A stretch of 5,149 nt of DNA from Sphingomonadaceae bacterium (GCA_947451875.1 CANGBE010000121.1:1-5149); one strand, 5' to 3'; shown: positions 1 through 5,149, counted from the stretch's first letter. Translations and numbers: made by a program. The notes: a model not told the origin generated them from the letters alone.

Positions 1-1207
1 GGACAGCCGCCTCACCCAGCCCGCGCACCCCTGCAAGGCTCAGTGACACCGGCTCGTCCGGCTGGTGCTTCAGCCGCACGGCGATATCACCGCTGGAGGC
101 CGGGCCCTGGCTGAACCGGCGAACTGCGTCAGACAGCGCGCCCTTGTCTTCACGGACCACGAGGTCGGTCGGATAGGGCGGCGGGGCCTCACCTTCCATC
201 CCGGCGCCGCGCATGAAGGCAGGGTTGGCGAATAGCAGCCGCCCGTCGCGGTCGGCCATGGCGAGACCAAGCGGTAGCTGGCTGAGCAAAGCTTCGAGAT
301 GCGGCGCGGCGGAAGGCGCTTCGCTCGCCGCGCCGCCGCCAATCGCGATGCCCGCCTCCATCAGCAGCATCAGCGAGGGCGTGTTATCCATTTCAGGCTC
401 GCCACCATCGGGATCGGCGACGGGCACGTAATACATTGTGAGCGGCGATCCGCGCCGGCCATCGCGCGCCCATGACAGGTGATCGCGCTCGTCCTGCTGG
501 AAGAAAGAGGTGAAGGGCTGGCCCGCGACATTGGCTGTGGCGCTGCCGGCGGCGTGCTCAGCAAAGCCAGCGCTCGCTGACCTGACTTGCCCATCAGGAT
601 CGACAATCGCAGCGGAAATACCAAAGCGGGCGAGCGCGCGACCCAGTTTGCCTTCCACAGCGCGTACCAGTTCGCTTACCGGATCGGCTACAACCAGCGG
701 AGTGAAGCGCCAGACGAGGAAATCATCGCCACGCCCGGCCCGCTCAGTTTCAGCCCGCCAGCGGCCGTTCGCTGCCTCGACAAGATCAACGCTGGCCTGC
801 CCGTCACGCCATGCGGTGCGCGCTGCCTTGGCCAGTCGCTCCAGCGTTGCACCATCGGCTTCGAGCCTTGGCGGCGCCTGCGTGGTGCCGAACCAGCTTT
901 CGTAAACCGCATTGGCGCAGGTCAGGCGGCCCGCGCGGTCGGTTATGCAAACGCCGGTATCGGGGCGCGAAATGGCAGCGACTGTGACCGACCAATCAGG
1001 TAACGCCCAGTCGGTCTTGACCTCCTGTGGGCGGCCACGTGCCAGAAACCACGCCAAGGCGCCCAGCGCCAAAGCCCCACCGCCGAATCCGAGCAGCACC
1101 GGCAGCGAATGCAAGGTCAGCCACAGCAGCAACAGTGAGGCAACAAAAGCAGCGGCTAGGGCCAGCAGGTCAAGCGGCGAGCGCCCAGTTGCTGCGGCTC
1201 CGCTCAT
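1..1207 (-). CDS. cckA: Membrane-anchored multi-PAS sensor histidine kinase, probably CckA (N-terminal part, cut by left edge)
   Basis: The reading frame is open from ATG at 1207 to the left edge, giving 402 residues without a stop. Two hydrophobic segments at about residues 12-35 and 36-57 form a membrane hairpin. Three PAS-like modules follow: about 72-170 (PDTGVCITDRAGRLTCANA), 188-265 (GISAAIVDPDGQVRSASAG) and 304-402 (LGLAMADRDGRLLFANPAF). The histidine-phosphorylation, ATPase and receiver domains would lie off the window. This architecture fits CckA, the hybrid kinase that starts the CckA-ChpT-CtrA phosphorelay controlling cell cycle, motility and related functions in alphaproteobacteria. 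It carries one more PAS-like module than the two of Caulobacter CckA, and the middle one is the weakest. The start is fixed by an ATGA overlap with the upstream DUF2062 gene. No Shine-Dalgarno precedes it, so translational coupling is likely. That it is a PAS sensor protein is near certain; the CckA identity is an inference, because the catalytic part is not visible. Confidence 0.65.
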   Translation of the reverse strand, partial: MSGAAATGRSPLDLLALAAAFVASLLLLWLTLHSLPVLLGFGGGALALGALAWFLARGRPQEVKTDWALPDWSVTVAAISRPDTGVCITDRAGRLTCANAVYESWFGTTQAPPRLEADGATLERLAKAARTAWRDGQASVDLVEAANGRWRAETERAGRGDDFLVWRFTPLVVADPVSELVRAVEGKLGRALARFGISAAIVDPDGQVRSASAGFAEHAAGSATANVAGQPFTSFFQQDERDHLSWARDGRRGSPLTMYYVPVADPDGGEPEMDNTPSLMLLMEAGIAIGGGAASEAPSAAPHLEALLSQLPLGLAMADRDGRLLFANPAFMRGAGMEGEAPPPYPTDLVVREDKGALSDAVRRFSQGPASSGDIAVRLKHQPDEPVSLSLAGVRGLGEAAV

Positions 1208-1767
1208 GGCAGGGGCGGCCGGGCCGCGGCATCGGCCAACCGCGTGCGGCGGCGGCGCATGGAATAGCGGCTCCAGAAAAAGCTCGTCACAAGGTAACCG
1301 ACTGAGGCTGTAATCGTCGCGATGATGAACAGGCCAAAGGCGGTTTCCAGTCCCGCGCCGGTGATCCGCTGCAACAGATGATCGGTCTGGGTATGCTGCA
1401 TGGTTTCCGATATCGGAGCGACCCCGGTCAGAGCATCAAAGTGCAAGGCCAGCTTTCCAAGATGATAGGCGGCGGCCGCGATGAACACATAGATCGCCGG
1501 GAAGCCGACAAAGGTCGCCATCATGGCGGCGGGGATATTGGCCCGCACGAAGACCGCAAGGAAAAGCGCGACAACAAAGTGCGCCAGCGGAATCATGATC
1601 CCGACAAACAGGCCAAGTGCTACCCCGCGCGGAACCGACCGGCGGTTAAAACGCCAGAGATCGGAACGCAGAATGTGATGGGCGAAAGGCTTGATAAAAC
1701 GATTTTTTTCAAGCTCTTCTCGCGTCGGCACGTGGCTTTTCAGCCAGGTTGCCAGCTTGGCAGTCAT
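1204..1767 (-). CDS. DUF2062 membrane protein, downstream paralogue (187 aa)
   Basis: A DUF2062 (PF09835) integral membrane protein of unknown molecular function. After a polar N-terminus comes the family-like block PTREELEKNRFI (14-25) and then LWRFNRRSVPRGVALG (37-52). Hydrophobic stretches follow at about 48-73, 78-103 and 140-165, and the C-terminus is Arg-rich (YSMRRRRTR), probably cytoplasmic. The ATG at 1767 overlaps the stop of the preceding paralogue (ATGA), and a good Shine-Dalgarno (GAAGGA, 5 bases from the ATG) lies inside the end of that gene. The stop in turn overlaps the start of the sensor-kinase gene (ATGA). It is about 50% identical to its neighbour over the first 110 residues, counted by eye, so the pair arose by tandem duplication. 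This copy has VGFPAI where the neighbour has ITNPFT, so it has lost the Asn-Pro motif. Its link to the kinase suggests a role at the envelope, but no function can be assigned. Confidence 0.9.
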   Translation of the reverse strand: MTAKLATWLKSHVPTREELEKNRFIKPFAHHILRSDLWRFNRRSVPRGVALGLFVGIMIPLAHFVVALFLAVFVRANIPAAMMATFVGFPAIYVFIAAAAYHLGKLALHFDALTGVAPISETMQHTQTDHLLQRITGAGLETAFGLFIIATITASVGYLVTSFFWSRYSMRRRRTRLADAAARPPLP

Positions 1768-2333
1768 CGGAATCCTTCAGTCGGGCCGCCTTGCGTGCTT
1801 GCCTGGCGCCGTCCACGCTTTGCCCGAATCCAGCCCCCCCATGCAAGGCTTGTCACCTGATAACTCACCGCCGCGCTGATCAGTGCAACAACAATCAGTC
1901 CCAGCGCCAGAACCTTGCCCTCTGCGGTGAGCCACTGGATCAGCTGCCACATGTCAGTAACCTGCATCAGCCGGTCAACTGGGCCGCCGACGATCATCGC
2001 ATCGATGTGCAGAATCCAGCGGCCGACCTGATAGGAAAAGGCCCATATAAACGGCGTGGTGAATGGGTTGGTGATGAATGTCGTGACCGCAGCAACGGGC
2101 ACATTGGCGCGAACGGTCAGGCTGAGCATCGCCGCTAGGATGATCTGGGCGAAGGGCACGATGATCCCGACCAAAACGCCCAGAGCCACCCCGCGCGGCA
2201 CTGAACGGCGGGTAAAGCGCCAGAGTTCGCTAGCCAGCACCCGGTGCGCCCATGGGCGGATGAAGCGATTGCCCTCCATCTGCTCGCGCGTTGGCATGTT
2301 GCGGTGAACCCAAGAAGAAAAGCGTGTGACCAT
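1764..2333 (-). CDS. DUF2062 membrane protein, upstream paralogue (189 aa)
   Basis: Second DUF2062 (PF09835) membrane protein, upstream member of the tandem pair. It shows MPTREQMEGNRFIRPWAHR near the N-terminus, LWRFTRRSVPRGVALG, and three hydrophobic regions at about 50-73, 79-104 and 140-165. The TNPFT motif in the second hydrophobic region matches what I recall as typical of DUF2062. I chose ATG 2333 for two reasons: AGGA sits 9 bases upstream (TAGGAATTGGAATT then ATG), and the resulting N-terminus aligns residue for residue with the paralogue. A TTG at 2366 would add 11 residues but has no Shine-Dalgarno. The 3' end overlaps the next gene by ATGA. It lies 97 bases after smpB on the same strand, so read-through from smpB is possible. 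The function is unknown; a membrane location is well supported. Confidence 0.9.
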   Translation of the reverse strand: MVTRFSSWVHRNMPTREQMEGNRFIRPWAHRVLASELWRFTRRSVPRGVALGVLVGIIVPFAQIILAAMLSLTVRANVPVAAVTTFITNPFTTPFIWAFSYQVGRWILHIDAMIVGGPVDRLMQVTDMWQLIQWLTAEGKVLALGLIVVALISAAVSYQVTSLAWGGWIRAKRGRRQASTQGGPTEGFR

Positions 2334-2430
2334 AATTCCAATTCCTACCGGCCATCCGGCAAGCAATTCGATTAGCAGGCGGAGATTACTCTTGGGTGAA
2401 GCGGTGCCGTAATGCGGCCCCCTTTCGCGC
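2334..2430 (-). other. smpB to DUF2062 intergenic gap
   Basis: 97 bases between the smpB stop and the first DUF2062 start. It has no strong terminator: the only hairpins are GCCG-CATTA-CGGC (minus strand, about 2404-2416) and a 6-pair stem around CCGG-ATGG-CCGG just before the DUF2062 Shine-Dalgarno. Neither is followed by a T run. This is compatible with read-through from smpB into the DUF2062-kinase operon. I see no convincing -35/-10 pair here. Confidence 0.4.
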
Positions 2431-2913
2431 CTAACCGTGATCCCGCATGATCCGGGCCTTGTCGCGCTGCCAGTCCCGATCCTTGACCGTCTGCCGTTTG
2501 TCTGCCGTGTTCTTGCCCTTGGCCAGCGCCAGCTCCACCTTCGCGCGGCCGCGGCTGTTGAAATAGATCGACAGCGGAACCAGCGTCATCCCCTTGCGCT
2601 CTACCGCGCCGTGGAACTTGGCGATCTCGCGCTCTTTCAGCAGCAGTTTGCGCAGCCGCTTTGGCTCGTGGTTATAGCGGTTGCCGTGGCTGAATTCGGG
2701 GACGTTGCTGTTGACCAGCCAGACCTCGCCATTCTTCACCTCGGCATAGGATTCTGCAATCGAGCCTTCGCCAAAGCGCAGGCTCTTCACCTCGGTGCCC
2801 GTCAACGCGATCCCGGCTTCGTAAACGTCGTCGATAAAGTAATCAAACCGCGCGCGCCGGTTTTCGGCGACGATCTTCTTCTTGTCGAACTGGGCAGGGG
2901 TTGGGCGTACCAT
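2431..2913 (-). CDS. smpB: SsrA-binding protein SmpB (trans-translation)
   Basis: SmpB binds tmRNA (SsrA) and delivers it to ribosomes stalled on messages lacking a stop codon, so that the nascent chain is tagged for proteolysis and the ribosome is freed. The 160-residue length is normal. Hallmarks are FDKKKIVAENRRARFDYFI (9-27), GTEVKSLR (39-46) in the OB-fold core, the RNA-contacting block NHEPKRLRKLLL (81-92), KGKNTADKR (132-140), and the basic C-terminal tail DWQRDKARIMRDHG (147-160), which enters the empty mRNA channel of the ribosome. The tail closely resembles that of E. coli SmpB. ATG 2913 gives an N-terminus of the usual form (short, then FDKKK). The purine-rich GGGAG lies only 2 bases from it, unusually close. 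No tmRNA gene is in the window. In many alphaproteobacteria dapA precedes smpB; here a divergent aldehyde dehydrogenase gene does. Confidence 0.98.
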   Translation of the reverse strand: MVRPTPAQFDKKKIVAENRRARFDYFIDDVYEAGIALTGTEVKSLRFGEGSIAESYAEVKNGEVWLVNSNVPEFSHGNRYNHEPKRLRKLLLKEREIAKFHGAVERKGMTLVPLSIYFNSRGRAKVELALAKGKNTADKRQTVKDRDWQRDKARIMRDHG

Positions 2914-2977
2914 ATCTCCCGCATGTAGGGATGGATGGGCCCAAGGGGAAGGAGGAAAGGAATCGCCGCGCGACAGA

Positions 2978-3006
2978 TTGACCTCACCCCTGCCAGTCCA
3001 TAGATT
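2978..3006 (+). promoter_or_regulatory. Candidate sigma-70-type promoter for the aldehyde dehydrogenase
   Basis: TTGACC (2978-2983, five of six matches to TTGACA) is separated by exactly 17 bases from TAGATT (3001-3006, four of six matches to TATAAT). Transcription would start near 3013, leaving a leader of about 35 bases to CTG 3048 or about 53 to TTG 3066. It sits in the divergent smpB/dehydrogenase gap, close to a locally AT-rich patch. The evidence is the match and spacing only. Confidence 0.45.
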
Positions 3007-3007
3007 G

Positions 3008-3046
3008 CGAATATCAATTCCATATATCGAATTTCTGGAGATCTCC
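3008..3046. promoter_or_regulatory. Possible operator: short dyads and repeat downstream of the promoter
   Basis: Three small symmetries sit between the promoter and the start codon of the dehydrogenase gene. CGAAT occurs at 3008 and again at 3028, 20 bases apart (two helical turns). AATTC (3016-3020) and GAATT (3029-3033) form an inverted repeat around an 8-base AT-rich centre. GGAGATCTCC (3037-3046) is a perfect 10-base palindrome containing the likely Shine-Dalgarno. Any of these could bind a dimeric regulator. All are short enough to occur by chance, and no regulator gene is nearby. Confidence 0.25.
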
Positions 3047-3065
3047 GCTGGAACACACGGGCTAT

Positions 3066-4505
3066 TTGGGCGGGCGTTATGTTGCCGGTGAAGGCGCGGT
3101 CTTTACGGTCGAGAATCCATCGGACCAGAGCGTGGTGGCTGAGCTTCGTGGAGTTTCGCTCGATCAGGTTCACGCCGCCATCGCCGCGGCCCGCGCTGCT
3201 TTTGACAAGGGTGATTGGAGCGGCATGACGCGTGAAGCGCGCGCCGCGATCATGCGTAAATATGCCGAAGCTCTCGCCACTCGCGCTGACCGGATCAAGG
3301 AACTGGCGGTGCTCGAGGCTGGCTGCCCAGTGTCGTCTTCGGTAATGTTCGCTCAGGTACAAACCCCGATCCGTCATGCCGCCGAGATCGTCGATCTCTA
3401 TCTTTCGCTCCCCGAAATCGAAGACAACCCGCTGCCGATGCACGAGCGGCTGGGCATGGCCGGGATGCCGATGCAATCGGTGCGCCGCTACCAGCCATAC
3501 GGCGTGGTCTCGGCCATCGCCGCCTATAATGTGCCGCTGTTCACCGCGCTGTGGAAGGTGATCCCAGCCCTTATCACCGGCAACACCGTGGTGCTGCGGC
3601 CCAACCCGCTCACCCCGATTTCCGCCATGGTCTTTGCCAAGGCGGCGGAGGAAGCGGGGCTGCCCGCTGGCGTGCTCAATGTCGTGGTCGAGGGCGGGCT
3701 TGAGGGCGGCCAACTCATGAGCAGCGATCCGCGCATCGATATGGTGTCCTTCACCGGCTCGGTCCCGGTGGGGATCAAGATCGCCCAGCAGGCCGCGCCG
3801 ACGCTCAAGCCAGTGGTACTCGAGCTTGGCGGCAAGTCGGCGCAGATCTTTCTACCCGATTCGGTCGACAAGGCCCCCGGCCATGCCCGCGTGATCTGCG
3901 TCAGTCATGCCGGACAAGGCTGCGCGCTAGGCACGCGGCTGTTGGTGCCGGAAGAGAGCAAAGCAGAGGTGCTCGCCAAGGCCAGCGCACTGCTCGCGGC
4001 GATCAAGATCGGCCCGGCCAGCGATCCCGCCACCGAAACCGGCCCAGTAATCAACGCCGCCGCCGTTGCCCGCTGTGAGCGGCTGGTGGCAGAGGCGGTA
4101 GCAGCGGGCGGCACCGTGGTGTTTGGCGGCAAGCGGCCTGAACACTTGCCCCAGGGCTATTACTTCGAGCCCACCCTGCTCGACCTGCCCGACAATGGTA
4201 ATCCCGCGGCACAGGAAGAGGTCTTCGGACCAGTAGTCGCGGTGATCGGCTACCGCGATCTCGACCACGCCATCGCCATGGCCAATGACAGCAAGTTTGG
4301 CCTCTCGGGCTGGGTTCACGGTCTGGACAAGCGGCTGGCCCACAAGGTCGGCATGGCGCTGCGCAGCGGCACGGTAAACGTCAATAACGGCGTGACCAGC
4401 GCCTGGGCATCGATGGGCGGGATCAAACTTAGCGGTCAGGGGCGCGAGCGCGGGCCGGAGGGGATCAGAGCATTTCAGCAGATGAGCGTGTTCAACTTCA
4501 GCTGA
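3066..4505 (+). CDS. NAD(P)+-dependent aldehyde dehydrogenase (TTG start; CTG 3048 is an alternative)
   Basis: A complete aldehyde dehydrogenase superfamily enzyme (479 aa from TTG) that oxidises an aldehyde to the carboxylic acid with NAD(P)+ in the cytoplasm. Visible hallmarks are the transition-state Asn155 (AAYNVPL), the cofactor loop FTGS (229-232), general base Glu253 (LELGGKS), the catalytic Cys286 (GQGCALGTR) and Glu385-Val-Phe (EEVFGP). Spacing between these matches ALDH2 closely. The conserved cofactor lysine (ALDH2 Lys192) is Arg178 here (VVLRPNP). The DPRIDMVSFTGS and GQGCALGTRLLVP motifs recall the CddD-like (6-oxolauric acid dehydrogenase) group, from memory, so the substrate is unknown. 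No in-frame ATG exists at the N-terminus. TTG 3066 begins exactly at the family-like GGRYV, but with only a weak Shine-Dalgarno. The frame stays open back to 2982. CTG 3048, 7 bases after GGAG, would add LEHTGY. It is divergent from smpB and looks monocistronic. Confidence 0.93.
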   Translation: MGGRYVAGEGAVFTVENPSDQSVVAELRGVSLDQVHAAIAAARAAFDKGDWSGMTREARAAIMRKYAEALATRADRIKELAVLEAGCPVSSSVMFAQVQTPIRHAAEIVDLYLSLPEIEDNPLPMHERLGMAGMPMQSVRRYQPYGVVSAIAAYNVPLFTALWKVIPALITGNTVVLRPNPLTPISAMVFAKAAEEAGLPAGVLNVVVEGGLEGGQLMSSDPRIDMVSFTGSVPVGIKIAQQAAPTLKPVVLELGGKSAQIFLPDSVDKAPGHARVICVSHAGQGCALGTRLLVPEESKAEVLAKASALLAAIKIGPASDPATETGPVINAAAVARCERLVAEAVAAGGTVVFGGKRPEHLPQGYYFEPTLLDLPDNGNPAAQEEVFGPVVAVIGYRDLDHAIAMANDSKFGLSGWVHGLDKRLAHKVGMALRSGTVNVNNGVTSAWASMGGIKLSGQGRERGPEGIRAFQQMSVFNFS

Positions 4506-4609
4506 TAAAACAACAGACCGGAACAAAACAACGGTTCATCGCGTTGTTCATGTCAGGTTGCGCTTGGGGCGCGTTAGTAAGGGCCAGAAGTCGCAACAGG
4601 AGTATTCCC
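4506..4609 (+). other. Intergenic region with a weak AT-rich hairpin
   Basis: 104 bases between the dehydrogenase gene and the small exported protein gene. A 7-base-pair inverted repeat, AACAACG (4527-4533) with CGTTGTT (4542-4548) around an 8-base loop, starts 22 bases after the dehydrogenase stop. It lacks a T run and a GC-rich stem, so it is a poor intrinsic terminator; it could equally be an operator. No convincing promoter hexamers were found for the next gene, although one is expected here. Confidence 0.35.
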
Positions 4610-4873
4610 ATGAACCGTTCTATCCTTACCCGCGCCACTACGGCTATCGCGGCCGCCGCCATGCTGCTCAGCGTGTCGGGACCCGCCGAGGCCAAGCGCG
4701 CCTGCAAGCGCATCAACAAGACCGAAGGGGCCCTGCTGGGCGGTGCTGGTGGCGCGATTCTCGGCAAGGTGATCCTTGGCGGAACCGGCGGAACTTTGGT
4801 TGGCGCAGCAGCCGGCGGCGTGGCCGGACACGAGATCGCCCGCAAGAAGCACAACAAGTACTGCCGTAAGTAG
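4610..4873 (+). CDS. Small exported glycine-zipper protein (87 aa)
   Basis: Residues 1-28 form a Sec signal peptide: basic start (MNRSILTR), hydrophobic Ala-rich core, and cleavage motif AEA before Lys29. The mature part of about 59 residues is a basic head (KRACKRINK), a Gly/Ala-rich glycine-zipper helix pair at about 40-73 with repeated GxxxG-type spacing (GGAGGAILG, GGTGGTLVG, AGGVAG), and a basic tail (RKKHNKYCRK). Glycine zippers pack into membranes or oligomerise; related segments occur in outer-membrane lipoproteins of the SlyB/Rick_17kDa type. This protein has no lipobox, so it is not a typical lipoprotein. Cys32 and Cys85 flank the zipper and could form a disulfide in the periplasm. 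ATG 4610 has AGGAG 7 bases upstream, which decides the start over an in-frame TTG at 4544. A strong terminator follows immediately, so it is probably a single-gene unit or the last gene of one. The specific function is unknown. Confidence 0.88.
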   Translation: MNRSILTRATTAIAAAAMLLSVSGPAEAKRACKRINKTEGALLGGAGGAILGKVILGGTGGTLVGAAAGGVAGHEIARKKHNKYCRK

Positions 4874-4877
4874 GGCC

Positions 4878-4909
4878 GAAAAGGGGCAAAAGCAATTTTG
4901 CCCCTTTTC
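4878..4909. terminator. Strong, symmetrical intrinsic terminator
   Basis: A perfect 14-base-pair stem pairs 4878-4891 with 4896-4909 around the tetraloop GCAA, a member of the stable GNRA class. The outer pairs are mainly A-T and the core is GGGGC/GCCCC, so the right arm ends in TTTT and the left arm, read from the other strand, does too. It begins 4 bases after the stop of the small exported protein gene. It should terminate plus-strand transcription and, by its symmetry, may also work on the minus strand. Confidence 0.9.
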
Positions 4910-4974
4910 CGATTGCCTTTCGTAACTTAGCCTGATTCCCATTGCGGCGCATTTCCGCTGCCGGGGGGATCAGG

Positions 4975-5149
4975 ATGGGGGTTTCAGCAAGACTGCGGCT
5001 TATGTTTGCCGCACTGCTGCTTACGTTCGCGCTGGCGCTCGAGCAGCCTAGCCTTGCCGAAGCACCGTCTTCTCCGGTCAGGGCTGCTGCAGCAACGCCG
5101 GAAAGACCACCTAAGATCCCGGCCTCTGCCTTTTCCGGGCGAGACAGCA
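4975..5149 (+). CDS. Exported protein, N-terminal fragment (cut by right edge)
   Basis: ATG at 4975 opens a frame that stays open to the window edge, 58 codons. GGGGGGA lies 5 bases upstream as Shine-Dalgarno. The first 30 residues look like a Sec signal peptide: basic ARLR, a hydrophobic core MFAALLLTFALAL, and a cleavage motif AEA at 28-30. The start of the mature protein is Ala/Pro-rich (SSPVRAAAATPERPPKIP), a typical flexible linker, then ASAFSGRDS before the edge. The wording around IPASAF resembles, from memory, N-termini of exported S9-family (prolyl-oligopeptidase-like) peptidases of sphingomonads. That is too little sequence for an assignment, so it is best read as an exported protein of unknown function. 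A second in-frame ATG at 5002 lacks a ribosome-binding site. It follows the terminator, so it should have its own promoter in 4910-4974, which I could not identify with confidence. Confidence 0.75.
   Translation, partial: MGVSARLRLMFAALLLTFALALEQPSLAEAPSSPVRAAAATPERPPKIPASAFSGRDS

Noticed and set aside
587..1003. Plus-strand open frame opposite the sensor kinase
   Set aside because: The minus strand has an uninterrupted 402-residue PAS protein here; the plus-strand product has no motif.
1378..1860. Plus-strand open frame of 160 codons antisense to the DUF2062 genes
   Set aside because: Its protein is charged and repetitive without a fold signature, and the opposite strand encodes two clear paralogous membrane proteins.
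2334..2366. TTG start at 2366 for the upstream DUF2062 gene
   Set aside because: It lacks a Shine-Dalgarno, while ATG 2333 has AGGA at 9 bases and aligns with the start of the paralogue.
2404..2416. GCCG-CATTA-CGGC hairpin as a terminator for smpB
   Set aside because: The stem is only 4 bp and no T run follows on the minus strand.
2437..2928. Plus-strand open frame of 163 codons antisense to smpB
   Set aside because: It is the complement of a certain smpB gene and shows no independent support.
2802..3713. Long minus-strand open frame of 303 codons across the smpB 5' end, the intergenic gap and the dehydrogenase start
   Set aside because: Its product is low-complexity Arg/His-rich sequence with no family resemblance. 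It overlaps two certain genes in other frames and is explained by high GC content.
3927..4526. Minus-strand open frame of 199 codons antisense to the dehydrogenase
   Set aside because: A mirror of the GC-biased codon pattern of the real gene, with no recognisable domain or ribosome-binding site.
4544..4609. TTG start at 4544 extending the glycine-zipper protein by 22 residues
   Set aside because: The extension would bury the signal peptide and has no ribosome-binding site; ATG 4610 has AGGAG at ideal distance.

Overview
This high-GC window, with GC-rich third codon positions, looks like the chromosome of an alphaproteobacterium, most likely of the order Sphingomonadales. The placement rests on the protein sequences (an alphaproteobacterial-style SmpB and a CckA-like PAS sensor kinase linked to DUF2062 membrane proteins) and on codon use. 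It is a judgement by eye, not a database result. No tRNA, rRNA, CRISPR array, insertion sequence or phage gene is visible.

Left part (1-2913), all on the minus strand and read right to left: smpB (tmRNA-binding protein of ribosome rescue), a 97-base gap, two tandem paralogous DUF2062 membrane proteins, and the N-terminal 402 residues of a membrane-anchored multi-PAS sensor kinase, probably CckA, which runs off the left edge. The two DUF2062 genes and the kinase gene are joined by ATGA stop/start overlaps, so these three are almost certainly one translationally coupled operon. smpB may be co-transcribed with them.

Centre (2914-4505): a 152-base divergent intergenic region holds a plausible sigma-70-type promoter, several short dyads, and an NAD(P)+-dependent aldehyde dehydrogenase gene on the plus strand. 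Its catalytic residues are intact, but no ATG lies at its N-terminus. Translation must start at TTG (3066) or possibly at CTG (3048), which has the better Shine-Dalgarno.

Right part (4506-5149), plus strand: a small exported glycine-zipper protein (87 aa) followed by a strong, almost perfectly symmetrical hairpin terminator, then the first 58 codons of another exported protein, cut by the right edge.

The genes are mostly housekeeping or ordinary metabolic functions, and I see no clear new system. The points most worth checking are the DUF2062 pair locked by overlaps to a cell-cycle-type sensor kinase, the start codon and cofactor-site arginine of the dehydrogenase, and the two-cysteine glycine-zipper protein.
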